From contig NZ_LR732816.1 of assembly GCF_902506205.1 (NCBI RefSeq), forward strand, positions 1,807,604 through 1,871,603: a DNA stretch of 64,000 nucleotides, given 5' to 3'. Under the pieces are notes generated by a model. The model was not told where the DNA came from and made no database searches. It saw nothing but the letters and a program-made list of their open reading frames with translations. The stretch's first letter is position 1, and each line of letters starts with the position of its first letter. Origin of the DNA: Brevundimonas sp. G8. Lineage in GTDB: Bacteria > Pseudomonadota > Alphaproteobacteria > Caulobacterales > Caulobacteraceae. This document shows, piece by piece, positions 17,076-27,471 of this stretch. The position numbers and the translations under genes are program-made.

Positions 17076-17189
17076 CAATGCTCTCCAAAAGGGATCTGAT
17101 AACTTTGAATTACAAACTAGTCGAGTCAAGGCGTGGTCTTGATGCGACAGGAGTCGCTTGTATGCGCGGCGGGCGCTAAAGGTCGCCGG

Positions 17190-19049
17190 GTGCGTTTCGA
17201 CGAAAGATTCATCGATGAACTGAAGGCCCGCCTTCGGCCGTCCGACGTGATCGGGCGGACGGTGAAGCTGAAACGTCAGGGGCGCGAATATGTCGGCCTG
17301 TCGCCCTTCTCCAAGGAGAAGTCGCCGTCGTTCTTCGTCAACGACGACAAGGGGTTCTTCCACGACTTCTCGTCCGGCAAGCACGGCGACATCATCTCCT
17401 TCCTGCAGGAGACGGAGCGGCTCAGCTTCGTCGAGGCGGTGCAGCGGCTCGCCGGCGAGGCCGGTATGCAACTGCCGGCGGAAGACCCCAAGGAGGCCGA
17501 GCGCGAGCAGAAGCGGGCGGGCCTGTCGGACTGGATGGATCTGGCCCAGAAATGGTTCGCCGCCAATCTGCGCCGCACGCCCGGCAAGGCGGCGCGGGAA
17601 TATCTGGAAAAACGCGGCCTGCCCGAGGATCAGTGGGAGCGGTTCGGCCTGGGCTATGCGCCCAACGACCGCGAGGGGCTGAAACAGGCCCTGATCCAGC
17701 GCGGCGCCAAGCCCGCCGAACTGGTCGAGGCCGGGATGCTGATCTCGCCCGAAAGCGGCGGCCAGCCCTATGACCGGTTCCGCGACCGGCTGATGTTCCC
17801 CATCCTGGATGCACGGGGCCGGATCGTCAGCTTCGGCGGCCGGGCCATGAACCCCGACGATCGCGCCAAATATCTGAACGGCCCGGAAAGCCCGCTCTTC
17901 CACAAGGGCGCGACCCTCTACGGCCTGCCCGAGGCGCGGCGCATCTTGGGTGCTGAGAGCAAGAACGATCAGGCCATCATCGTGGTCGAAGGCTACATGG
18001 ACGTCATCGCCTGCCAGCGCGCGGGCCTGCCGGCCGTGGCGCCGATGGGCACGGCTCTGACGGAAGAGCAGATGGAGCGGCTGTGGCGGGTGTCGTCCGA
18101 GCCGGTGCTGTGTTTCGACGGGGATGCGGCCGGCTTGCGCGCCGCCTATCGCGCCATCGAACGGTCGCTGCCGTTGCTGAAGGCCGGGCGCTCGTTCCGG
18201 TTCTCGCTGCTGGGCGCCGGACAGGATCCCGACGACATCCTGCGCGAAAAGGGCGCCCCGGCGCTGCGCCAGGCCCTGGCCGACACCCATGGGTTCGCCG
18301 AGGTGCTGTTCCGCCGTGAACAGGATCTGGAGCCGCTGGACACGCCGGAACGCAAGGCTGGCTTCAAGGCGCGGCTGAGGAACACCGCTTCGGCCATTCA
18401 GGACAAGGATCTGGCCGAACAATACCGCCGCGACCTGTTCGACCGTTTCGACGCCCTGTTCCCGCGCAGTCCCCAACGCGCGCCCTGGACGCCGGGGCAG
18501 GGCAGGCGCGGTTTCGGTCCGCCGCCCAAGCTGGGCCAGACGGCGGAAGGGGCCCAGGCGATGCAGTCGCTGTTCCGCGCTATCGAGCCGGTGCCAGCGG
18601 CCTTGGCCCACGGCGCCATCGACGATCCCGAACGGATGGACGACCATCTGGAGGAGATCGCCGCCCACGGTTTCGGCGACAAAGGGCTGGATGGCCTGGC
18701 TCAGGAACTGGTTCGCATGCGTCTGTCGGGACATAGCCTTGACTCTGCCGCCCTGCGACGCCATCTGGCGCAATCGGGTCATGATGCCTTAGTGCGCGAG
18801 GTCGAGAAGGCGGCGGCAAAGTCCGGCGCGCCTTTCCTGGCCGCAAATGCGCCCCTCGCCGAGGCAAGGGTCCGATGGTCGCAGGCGTTCGACGCTTCGA
18901 CGCGGGTCGCCGCGTTGGAGGACGCCTTGGCTCATGCACGTGATGTGCCTGGGCAGGATGAGGCGTTTCGCCGGCTTAAGGCCGAGCGGGATGCGCTTCG
19001 CCGTGCGATCAAAGCCGGGACGATTTGGGAAGACAGCGCGGGCTCGTAA
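17190..19049 (+). CDS. dnaG: DNA primase DnaG
   Basis: Replicative primase of about 619 residues that makes RNA primers for Okazaki fragments. The N-terminal fold is recognisable (RFDERFIDELKARLRPSDVIGRTVKLKRQGREYVGLSPF), followed by the TOPRIM catalytic core (IIVVEGYMDVIACQRAGLP, CFDGDAAGLRAAYRA) and a C-terminal helicase-binding region. The zinc-finger ligands of the CHC2 domain are absent: CPFH is replaced by SPFS and the second CxxC-like pair by DFSSGKHGD. GTG 17190, preceded by AAAGG, is preferred over upstream in-frame starts because homologues begin with RFDERFID. It is directly followed by rpoD, the usual macromolecular-synthesis order. Confidence 0.95.
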   Translation: MRFDERFIDELKARLRPSDVIGRTVKLKRQGREYVGLSPFSKEKSPSFFVNDDKGFFHDFSSGKHGDIISFLQETERLSFVEAVQRLAGEAGMQLPAEDPKEAEREQKRAGLSDWMDLAQKWFAANLRRTPGKAAREYLEKRGLPEDQWERFGLGYAPNDREGLKQALIQRGAKPAELVEAGMLISPESGGQPYDRFRDRLMFPILDARGRIVSFGGRAMNPDDRAKYLNGPESPLFHKGATLYGLPEARRILGAESKNDQAIIVVEGYMDVIACQRAGLPAVAPMGTALTEEQMERLWRVSSEPVLCFDGDAAGLRAAYRAIERSLPLLKAGRSFRFSLLGAGQDPDDILREKGAPALRQALADTHGFAEVLFRREQDLEPLDTPERKAGFKARLRNTASAIQDKDLAEQYRRDLFDRFDALFPRSPQRAPWTPGQGRRGFGPPPKLGQTAEGAQAMQSLFRAIEPVPAALAHGAIDDPERMDDHLEEIAAHGFGDKGLDGLAQELVRMRLSGHSLDSAALRRHLAQSGHDALVREVEKAAAKSGAPFLAANAPLAEARVRWSQAFDASTRVAALEDALAHARDVPGQDEAFRRLKAERDALRRAIKAGTIWEDSAGS

Positions 19050-19124
19050 CCTTACGGCCCGCCAGGCATTGTATTTTTCGCCGGGGCGGATTGATCACCC
19101 CCTCCGGCTGGAGACAGACTGACT

Positions 19125-21074
<1,950 letters not shown>

Positions 21075-21084
21075 AGACGATCAG

Positions 21085-21112
21085 GGGCGGCTCCGACGGG
21101 GCCGCCCTTTTT
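21085..21112 (+). terminator. Rho-independent terminator after rpoD
   Basis: GGGCGGC/GCCGCCC stem with a 9-nt loop, followed by five T residues. It starts 11 bp after the rpoD stop codon. Confidence 0.85.
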
Positions 21113-21125
21113 CTTGGCAGGCGAC

Positions 21126-21305
21126 ATGGGTCGAAAGCACGTCAACCTCGGCACGGCGCCCGCCAAGGCCGACCTGCCGCAAAAGCTTTGCTCCGCCTGC
21201 GGCCTGCAGTTCGCGTGGCGCAAGAAGTGGGTGCGGGACTGGGAACAGGTGCGGTTCTGCTCGGACAGGTGTCGGGCCAAGGGCGCGTCCGAAGATCAAC
21301 GGTAG
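21126..21305 (+). CDS. Small DUF2256 zinc-ribbon-like protein
   Basis: A 59-residue protein of the DUF2256 family. It has the pattern [15 protein letters not shown]...[13 protein letters not shown], four cysteines in CxxC...CxxxC spacing, consistent with a small zinc ribbon. The function is not known. ATG 21126 has a GGCAGG ribosome-binding site five bases upstream; a TTG at 21114 overlaps the rpoD terminator tail and is less likely. Confidence 0.8.
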   Translation: MGRKHVNLGTAPAKADLPQKLCSACGLQFAWRKKWVRDWEQVRFCSDRCRAKGASEDQR

Positions 21306-21360
21306 ATGGCTCTCCGCCTCGTGACCGCGAGCGATCCGGGAATCAGATAGCGTCGCGACG

Positions 21361-22101
21361 ATGTTTGCTGTGTCTCGCGCCTCGCCTTTCCTGATCGCCC
21401 TCAGCGTCGTGCTGATTCTGAGCGGCTGCGTGCGGCGGCCGCCCGAGCCGCTGCGGCCCTCACCCTATCCGTCGCGCACCGAGGCGCCCCTGGTCGGGGG
21501 GTTGGTGGATCGGGCCATCGATGGGGGCACGCAGGGCGCAGTCGTGCGCGAGGGGCGGGACCTGGGGCGGTGCCTGGCCGAGCTGAACGCCGCGCGGGTG
21601 CGGTTCAGCCCCGTGCCGGATCGCCAGAACACCGCGACCTGCGGCCTGAGCCAAGGCGGGGTTCTGGGCGCCGACCTGGGGACCGTGGCGCGCATGACGC
21701 CCGGGGATGTGGAGATGACCTGCCAGACGGCGCTGGCGCTGAGCATATGGCGACGCCAGTCGCTGGAGCCGGCGGCGCGCGAGATCCTGGGTTCGGACGT
21801 GGTCCAGATCGATCACATGGGCGCCTACGCCTGTCGCAACGTGAACAACGGCGTGGGGTCCAACCGCATCAGCGCCCATGCCCAGGCGGCGGCGCTGGAC
21901 TTCGCCGGGGTGCGGCTGAGGGACGGGCGGCGGATCATGGTGGCCAGGGACTGGAGCGGCGACACGGCCGAGGCGCGTTTCCTGCGCCGCATCCGCGACG
22001 ACGCCTGCCGCATCTTCGGTACGACGCTGAGCCCCGACTACAACGCCGTCCACCACGACCATCTGCATCTGGAGGCGACAGACACGCGGTTCTGTCGCTA
22101 A
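21361..22101 (+). CDS. Extensin-like family lipoprotein
   Basis: A 246-residue lipoprotein: hydrophobic N-terminus ending in the lipobox LSGC (Cys at about residue 23), then an extensin-like C-terminal domain (PF06904). Diagnostic pieces are RDLGRCLAELNAARVRFSPV, TCGLSQGG, CRNVNNGVGSNRISAHAQAAALDFAG and the final NAVHHDHLHLEA, which resembles a metallopeptidase/carboxypeptidase-like His motif. Several cysteines suggest disulphides in the periplasm. A role in cell-wall processing is plausible but unproven for the family. Confidence 0.87.
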   Translation: MFAVSRASPFLIALSVVLILSGCVRRPPEPLRPSPYPSRTEAPLVGGLVDRAIDGGTQGAVVREGRDLGRCLAELNAARVRFSPVPDRQNTATCGLSQGGVLGADLGTVARMTPGDVEMTCQTALALSIWRRQSLEPAAREILGSDVVQIDHMGAYACRNVNNGVGSNRISAHAQAAALDFAGVRLRDGRRIMVARDWSGDTAEARFLRRIRDDACRIFGTTLSPDYNAVHHDHLHLEATDTRFCR

Positions 22102-22135
22102 CGCAACGGTTTCGCCTGAGGCGGATTACGGCTTC

Positions 22136-24709
22136 ATGCGCGGTGAACTGAAGACCTATCAGGCCAAGCGCCGGTTCGGCGAGACCCCGGAGCCGAAAGG
22201 CGCCAAGGGCGGGCGGTCGAAAGGCGGGTTCCGCTATCTGATCCAGCGTCATGCGGCGACGCGGCTGCATTATGATTTCCGCATCGAGGCGGACGGAGTG
22301 CTTAAATCCTGGGCCGTGACCAAGGCGCCGTCACGCGACACGGCGGTCAAACGGTTGGCGGTCGAGGTCGAAGACCATCCGCTGGATTACGGCTCGTTCG
22401 AAGGCACGATCCCGGACGGAAACTATGGCGCCGGCACGGTGCAGATGTGGGACATCGGAACCTGGGAGCCGCAGGAGCCGGACCTTGAGGCGGCATGGGC
22501 CAAGGGTCAGATCAAGATGATCCTTCACGGCGAGCGGCTGAAGGGCAAATGGGCGCTGATCCGTTTGAAGAGCGACCGGGGCAAGCCGTCCAAACGGAAC
22601 AACTGGCTCCTGCTGAAGGAGAAGGACGAGTTCGCCGTGGCGGGCGAGGGTGACGCCTTGGCCGAGATCGACGCCTCGGTCACCACGGGTCGGTCGCTGG
22701 CCGAGATTGCGGACGGGACCAAGGAATGGACGGCGTCCAAGCCGACGGGGCGCAAGGGCCCGGCCAAGCCCAAGCCGTCGAAGGCGGCGGCGAAGGCCAG
22801 CAAGCCGCCGGCCTTTATCCCGATCCAGCTGTGCAAGGTGACCGACCACCCGCCAGGCGGCGCTGGTTGGGCGCACGAGATCAAGTTCGATGGTTATCGC
22901 ATCCAGATCGGCGTCGGCGGCGGTCGGGCGGTGCTGAGGACGCGCAAGGGTCTGGACTGGAGCGACCGGTTCCCGGACCTGGCGGCGAACGCGGCGACAT
23001 GGCCCGATGCGGTGATCGACGGCGAACTGTGCGCGCTGGACGACGATCACATGCCGGACTTCGGGGCGTTGCAGGCTGCGATCTCGGACGAGAAGACGGG
23101 GGGGCTGGTCTATTTCGCCTTCGACCTGCTGTTCGAGGGGGCGGAGGATCTGCGCAAACTGCCGCTGTCGCATCGCAAGGCGCGGCTGCAGGCCTATGTG
23201 GACCGGATCGGCAAGGCGGGCGCAACGCGGCTGCGCTACGTCGAGCATTTCGCCTCGACCGGGCAGGCGGTGCTGGAAAGCGCCTGCAAGATGGATCTGG
23301 AAGGTGTGATCTCCAAGAAGCTCGACGCGCCCTATCACGCGGGGCGGTCATCGACCTGGCTGAAGTCCAAATGCCGGGGGCGCGACGAGGTGGTGATCGG
23401 CGGCTGGTCGTCGGAGGGCGGGACGCGGTTTCGGTCTCTGCTGGTCGGAGTGCGCGACAAGAAGGGCCTGCGCTATCTCGGCCGGGTTGGGACCGGCTAT
23501 GGCGAGGCGGTGACGAAGACTTTGGTCCCGGCGCTGAAGGGCGTGGCGGCCGACAAGTCTCCCTTTGGCGGGACAGGCGCGCCCAAGGCGGCCAAGGACA
23601 TCCACTGGGTCAAGCCGGTGCTGGTCGCCGAGGTTGAACATGGCGGATATACCGAGGCGGGCTCGCTGAGGCAGGCGGCGTTCAAGGGGTTGCGCGAGGA
23701 CAAGACCGCCGCCGAAGTGACGCAGGCGCCGCAACCGCCAACGGAGATGGGCGAGGCCGACACGAAGGCGACCACGACGGTGCGGGCGGCGGGAAAGCCC
23801 GGCAAGGTGGTCGTGGCGGGGGTGACGATCTCCAGCCCTGACAAGGTGCTATGGCCCGCCGTCGGCGAGCGGCCGGCGATCACCAAGGCGGACCTAGCGC
23901 GATACTACGAGACGGCGGCCGAGCGCATCCTTCCCCATGTGGCGGACCGGCCGACCTCGATCATTCGCGCGCCCGAGGGGATCGGCGGCGAGACCTTCTT
24001 CCAGCGCCACGCCATGGCGGGGTCGAACCCGCGCCTGAAGCTGATCGACGTCAAGGCGCGCACCCCCTACGTCGCCGCCGTCGATGTGGGCGGCCTGGTC
24101 GCCATCGCCCAGTCGGGCGGGCTGGAGCTGCATCCCTGGGGCTGTGCGCCCGGCGCGCCGGAGGTCCCGGACCAGATCACCTTCGACCTGGATCCCGACG
24201 AGGGACTGGATTTCGCCGACGTGATCGCGGCGGCCAAGGGGGTGAAGGCGAAGATCGAGGCGCTGGGCCTAGCGGCCTTCGTCAAGACGACCGGGGGCAA
24301 GGGGTTGCACGTCGTCGTGCCGATCAAGACCGACGCCCGATCGCGCGTCACCTGGGACCAGAACAAGGCCTTCGCCAAGGCGGTCGCCGAGGCCATCCGC
24401 GTCGAGGCGCCGGACCGGTTCACCACGACCCTGGCCAAGAAGGCGCGGGGCGGAAAGATCTTCATCGACTATCTGCGAAACGGGCGGATGGCGACGGCGG
24501 TCGCGCCCTGGTCGCCGCGCGCCCGGCCGGGGGCGGGGATCGCCTTCCCGCTGTCGTGGGGGCAGGTGAGGGCGGGGCTGGACCCGGCCGCGTTCAATCT
24601 ATGGACCTATGAGGCGCTGCTGAAAAAGCCCGATCCGTGGGCTGACTTCCGCGCCTCGGCGGTCAGCCTGAAGCCGGCGTTGAAGGCGATGGGGGTGAGT
24701 TCGAAATAG
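22136..24709 (+). CDS. ligD: Multidomain ATP-dependent DNA ligase LigD
   Basis: An 857-residue NHEJ enzyme with domain order phosphoesterase, ligase, polymerase. The 3'-phosphoesterase domain (about residues 20-170) contains HAATRLHYDFRIE and the LDYGSFEGTIPDGNYGAG motif. The nucleotidyltransferase has adenylation Lys250 in HEIKFDGYR, then GEL and EGVISKKLDAPY, and an OB fold. The C-terminal primase-like polymerase starts near SSPDKVLWP and has the catalytic pair Asp684/Asp686 in FDLDPDEG plus the TTGGKGLHVVVP motif. It repairs double-strand breaks with Ku. Its stop codon abuts the stop of the convergent ku gene with no bases between. Confidence 0.96.
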   Translation: MRGELKTYQAKRRFGETPEPKGAKGGRSKGGFRYLIQRHAATRLHYDFRIEADGVLKSWAVTKAPSRDTAVKRLAVEVEDHPLDYGSFEGTIPDGNYGAGTVQMWDIGTWEPQEPDLEAAWAKGQIKMILHGERLKGKWALIRLKSDRGKPSKRNNWLLLKEKDEFAVAGEGDALAEIDASVTTGRSLAEIADGTKEWTASKPTGRKGPAKPKPSKAAAKASKPPAFIPIQLCKVTDHPPGGAGWAHEIKFDGYRIQIGVGGGRAVLRTRKGLDWSDRFPDLAANAATWPDAVIDGELCALDDDHMPDFGALQAAISDEKTGGLVYFAFDLLFEGAEDLRKLPLSHRKARLQAYVDRIGKAGATRLRYVEHFASTGQAVLESACKMDLEGVISKKLDAPYHAGRSSTWLKSKCRGRDEVVIGGWSSEGGTRFRSLLVGVRDKKGLRYLGRVGTGYGEAVTKTLVPALKGVAADKSPFGGTGAPKAAKDIHWVKPVLVAEVEHGGYTEAGSLRQAAFKGLREDKTAAEVTQAPQPPTEMGEADTKATTTVRAAGKPGKVVVAGVTISSPDKVLWPAVGERPAITKADLARYYETAAERILPHVADRPTSIIRAPEGIGGETFFQRHAMAGSNPRLKLIDVKARTPYVAAVDVGGLVAIAQSGGLELHPWGCAPGAPEVPDQITFDLDPDEGLDFADVIAAAKGVKAKIEALGLAAFVKTTGGKGLHVVVPIKTDARSRVTWDQNKAFAKAVAEAIRVEAPDRFTTTLAKKARGGKIFIDYLRNGRMATAVAPWSPRARPGAGIAFPLSWGQVRAGLDPAAFNLWTYEALLKKPDPWADFRASAVSLKPALKAMGVSSK

Positions 24710-25576
24710 TCAGGCGGCGGCCTTCTTCTTCGCCGCCGGCTTCTTCTGTGCGGCCTTCTTCGCCGGCGCCTTCTTGGCGGCGGGTTTCTTCGCCCCCGTC
24801 GCCGAACCCTTCAGGCTGTTGCGCAGCGCCGCCATCAGGTCGATGACGTTGGTGTCGTCCGGTTCGGCGACGTCGACCACGCCCTTGCCGCCCTTGGACT
24901 TGGTCTTGATCATGGCGCGCAGGGCGTCGTCGTAGCCGTCCTTGAAGTCGGACGGATCGAAGTCCGCCTCCTTCTGACCGATGATGCGGGCGGCGATCTC
25001 GACCATGTCGGGGTCCGCCTTCACGGTCGGGATGTCGTCGAAATAGTCGTCGGAATCACGCACCTCGTCATGGGCGCGCAGGGTGTAGGCGATCAGGCCC
25101 TTGTCCCGCACTTCCAGCGCCAACTGACGTTCCTTGCCGCGCAGGACCAGGCAGCCCAGGGCGACCTTGCCCTGTTTCTTCATGGCGTCGCGGATGACGG
25201 CGAAGGCCTCGACGCCCGCGCCCTTTTCGGGGACGACGAAGAAGGGATCGTCCCAATACAGACGGTCGATTTCCGACTCGTCGACGAACTTGTCGATGGA
25301 GATGGTCTTGGTGCTTTCCAGCTTCACCTTGTCGAAGTCGGCGTCGTCGAACAGGACGTATTCGTCCTTGGACACCTCATAGCCGCGCACCAGGTCGCTG
25401 CGCTCGACCGGGCCGGTGTCGGGGTCGGTCGGCACCATGCGGATGCGGTTGTTGGTGTCGGGATTGATCAGGTGAAACCGCACGTCGTTCGTGCTGGTCG
25501 TCGCCGTGTAGAGGGCCACCGGACAGGTGACCAGCGACAGCTTCAGATGTCCTTGCCAGGTGGGGCGAGCGGCCAT
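24710..25576 (-). CDS. ku: Ku family DNA end-binding protein
   Basis: A 288-residue bacterial Ku homodimer subunit that binds broken DNA ends and recruits LigD. Conserved pieces are MAARPTWQGHLKLSLVTCPVALYTAT, VERSDLVRGYEVSKDEYVLFDDADFD and DPFFVVPEKGAGVEAFAVIRDAM. The C-terminal tail is strongly Lys/Ala/Pro-rich (KKPAAKKAPAKKAAQKK...), a basic extension known to help DNA binding or threading. ATG 25576 is chosen because the family begins MAxRxxWxGHLKLSL. Convergent with ligD. Confidence 0.95.
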   Translation of the reverse strand: MAARPTWQGHLKLSLVTCPVALYTATTSTNDVRFHLINPDTNNRIRMVPTDPDTGPVERSDLVRGYEVSKDEYVLFDDADFDKVKLESTKTISIDKFVDESEIDRLYWDDPFFVVPEKGAGVEAFAVIRDAMKKQGKVALGCLVLRGKERQLALEVRDKGLIAYTLRAHDEVRDSDDYFDDIPTVKADPDMVEIAARIIGQKEADFDPSDFKDGYDDALRAMIKTKSKGGKGVVDVAEPDDTNVIDLMAALRNSLKGSATGAKKPAAKKAPAKKAAQKKPAAKKKAAA

Positions 25577-25652
25577 GTCGTTTCTCCTCGATCCATGACA
25601 ATGCACCGGGGCGATTTGGGTTCGGACATGGCCGCCCGACGTCAGACGTGGG

Positions 25653-26006
25653 TCAGGCCTTGCCGTCGAAGACGACCTCGAACCCACCCCACATCATGCG
25701 CTTGCCGTCAAAGGGCATGTCCATGTCGGCGAAGCCGGGGTCGTCCTGCATCTTGCCGAAACAGGCGTCGGCGGTGGCGCGGTCGGGCCATGTCACCCAG
25801 GAAAAGACCACGACTTCTCCGTCCTCCAGCTTCACGGCCATGGGGAAGCTGGTCAGCTTGCCGTCGGGAACGTCCTCGCCCCAGGTCTCGACCTGAGACA
25901 GGGCGCCGTATTTCTGGAACAGGGGCCAGGCGACCTCGGCGGACTTGACGTAGCGCGCCTTGTCCTCGGATTTTACGGGGGTCAGGAAGCCGGTCACATA
26001 GGTCAT
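25653..26006 (-). CDS. DUF1428 family protein
   Basis: A 117-residue cytoplasmic protein of the DUF1428 family (YbaA-like dimeric alpha/beta-barrel fold): MTYVTGFLTPVKSEDKARYVKSAEVAWPLFQKYGAL, ETWGEDVPDGKLTSFPMAVKLEDGEVVVFSWVTWPD, and a C-terminal MPFDGKRMMWGGFEVVFDG. The function is unknown. It is the last gene of a four-gene operon with VOC and SRPBCC proteins, 22 bp after the upstream stop. Confidence 0.88.
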   Translation of the reverse strand: MTYVTGFLTPVKSEDKARYVKSAEVAWPLFQKYGALSQVETWGEDVPDGKLTSFPMAVKLEDGEVVVFSWVTWPDRATADACFGKMQDDPGFADMDMPFDGKRMMWGGFEVVFDGKA

Positions 26007-26028
26007 CGGTCGTCTCCTTGGTTTGGGT

Positions 26029-26511
26029 TCAGAGGTCGGCGACGGCGCGATCCAGCGCCGCGATGTCGATCTTGCGCATGGTCATCATGGACTGCATGGC
26101 GGCGGCTGCGCGCGCCGGGTCGGGATCTGTGGTCAGGTCCATCAGGCGGCGAGGCGTGATCTGCCACGACAGGCCCCAGCGGTCTTTCAGCCAGCCGCAG
26201 GCGTTCTCGCTGCCGCCGTCGGCGATCAGGGCGTCCCACAGGCGGTCGGTCTCGGCCTGATCCTCGGTCATGACCATGAAGGAGACGGCCTCGGTGAAGC
26301 GGAAGTTCGGGCCGCCGTTCAGAGCCACATACTCATGGCCCGCCAGTACGAACTGGACCGTCAGGACCGATCCGGCGGGACCGGACGGCGTATCGACGGG
26401 CGAGCGATTGACCGCCATCACGCGGCTGTCGGGCAAAAGGGAGACGTAGAAGGCGGTCGCCGCCTCTGCGTCGCCGTCGAACCACAGGCAGGGAACGATC
26501 TTGTCGGCCAT
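26029..26511 (-). CDS. VOC family protein, PhnB-like
   Basis: A 160-residue glyoxalase-fold protein of the PhnB/3-demethylubiquinone methyltransferase-like subgroup (MADKIVPCLWFDGDAEAATAFYVSLLPDSRVMAVNRSP...FVLAGHEYVALNGGPNFRFTEAVSFMV). The ending DRWGLSWQITPRRL is typical of this subgroup. Such proteins are often misannotated as methyltransferases; the actual substrate is unknown. The ATG overlaps the stop of the SRPBCC gene (ATGA), so the two are translationally coupled. Confidence 0.87.
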   Translation of the reverse strand: MADKIVPCLWFDGDAEAATAFYVSLLPDSRVMAVNRSPVDTPSGPAGSVLTVQFVLAGHEYVALNGGPNFRFTEAVSFMVMTEDQAETDRLWDALIADGGSENACGWLKDRWGLSWQITPRRLMDLTTDPDPARAAAAMQSMMTMRKIDIAALDRAVADL

Positions 26512-26969
26512 CACGCGTCTCCTTCCGCGAGGGCGGCGAGTTGATCGGCGACGGCGCCCCAGCCCTGTTCGAAGCCCATCGCCTTATGCGTCTCGGCGGT
26601 CTTCTCGTCCCAATGGCGGGCGATGGAGGTGTAACGCGTGCCCCCGGCCTCGGGCTCGAAGGTGTCGATGCGGACAAAGTCCAGATCCCCGGACTGGGGA
26701 ACCCAGCCCTCGGTGAAGGCGCCGGTCGAGACCAGTTTGCGGCCCGGCACGACCTCCAGGAAGACGCCGAAATGGGGATGGCGTTCGCCCTCGGGAGAGG
26801 CCATCTCGATATTGGCCCGTCCACCGACGCGCAGGTCCCAATCGACGACCGGGGTGGTCCAGGGGCGGGGGCAGAACCATTCGCCGGTGCGCTGGGTGTA
26901 GATCTTCCAGACGGTTTCTGGCGAGGCCTGGATCAGGCGGCTGATGCTGAGTTCGCGGGGGTCGGCCAT
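26511..26969 (-). CDS. SRPBCC (AHSA1-like) domain protein
   Basis: A 152-residue START/Bet v1-fold protein of the activator-of-Hsp90-like group: LSISRLIQASPETVWKIYTQRTGEWFCPRPW, WDLRVGGRANIEMASPEGERHPHFGVFLEV, TFEPEAGGTRYTSIARH and HKAMGFEQGWGAVADQLAAL. It probably binds a small hydrophobic ligand. The start ATG 26969 overlaps the stop of the upstream VOC gene and its stop overlaps the next VOC start, a chain of 4-bp overlaps. Confidence 0.87.
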   Translation of the reverse strand: MADPRELSISRLIQASPETVWKIYTQRTGEWFCPRPWTTPVVDWDLRVGGRANIEMASPEGERHPHFGVFLEVVPGRKLVSTGAFTEGWVPQSGDLDFVRIDTFEPEAGGTRYTSIARHWDEKTAETHKAMGFEQGWGAVADQLAALAEGDA

Positions 26970-27412
26970 CACGACACCAAGGCGTCGGCGGCGAAGGCCT
27001 CGGGGCCGGCGGAGACGGCGGCCGGGTCCATCCACATCGGCTCCCAGATATGGCCGTCGGGGTCGGCATAACCGCGACCGTACATGAAGCCGTGATCCTG
27101 GATCGGGTTGGGGTCCATCATGCCGCCCGCAGCGCCCGCCTTCTGCACCACCTCATCCACGGCTGCGCGGCTGTCGCACGAGAAGCACAGCGACATCTGG
27201 GCCGAGACATGGGCGTCGGGGATCTGGCGGTCGGTGAAGGTGCGCCATTTGTCGTGGGTCAGCAGCATGACGTGGATCACGTCCGACACCACCATGCAGG
27301 CGGCCGTGTCATCGCTGAACATTGGGTTTCTGGTCGCGCCGACGGCCTCGTAGAAGGCGATGGACTTGGGCAGGTCGGTGACGGGCAGGTTGATGAAAAT
27401 CAGCTGGGACAC
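26969..27412 (-). CDS. VOC family protein (glyoxalase/bleomycin-resistance fold)
   Basis: A 147-residue protein beginning at GTG 27412 with VSQLIFINLPVTDLPKSIAFYEAVGATRNPMFSDDTAACMVVSD, an N-terminal VOC beta-alpha-beta unit, and a second unit ending YGRGYADPDGHIWEPMWMDP. A longer frame starting at 27469 would overlap the promoter and operator region of the divergent HxlR gene and is not favoured. It is the first gene of the VOC/SRPBCC/DUF1428 operon and is likely the direct target of the HxlR regulator. Confidence 0.83.
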   Translation of the reverse strand: MSQLIFINLPVTDLPKSIAFYEAVGATRNPMFSDDTAACMVVSDVIHVMLLTHDKWRTFTDRQIPDAHVSAQMSLCFSCDSRAAVDEVVQKAGAAGGMMDPNPIQDHGFMYGRGYADPDGHIWEPMWMDPAAVSAGPEAFAADALVS

Positions 27413-27444
27413 GGCGTTTCCTCTCCTTGTTTGTTTGCGAAATC

Positions 27445-27468
27445 TGACTCCAATGATTATGATAGTCA
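27445..27468. promoter_or_regulatory. Candidate HxlR operator
   Basis: Inverted repeat TGACT-N14-AGTCA within an AT-rich stretch between the divergent HxlR and VOC genes, ending 3 bp before the HxlR start codon. The position would allow the regulator to control itself and the divergent operon. Binding is inferred. Confidence 0.45.
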
Positions 27469-27471
27469 ACC

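Noticed and set aside
16422..18782. 786-codon minus-strand frame extending the membrane protein through dnaG
   Set aside because: Only the part from ATG 17075 resembles a real protein; the rest is antisense to dnaG.
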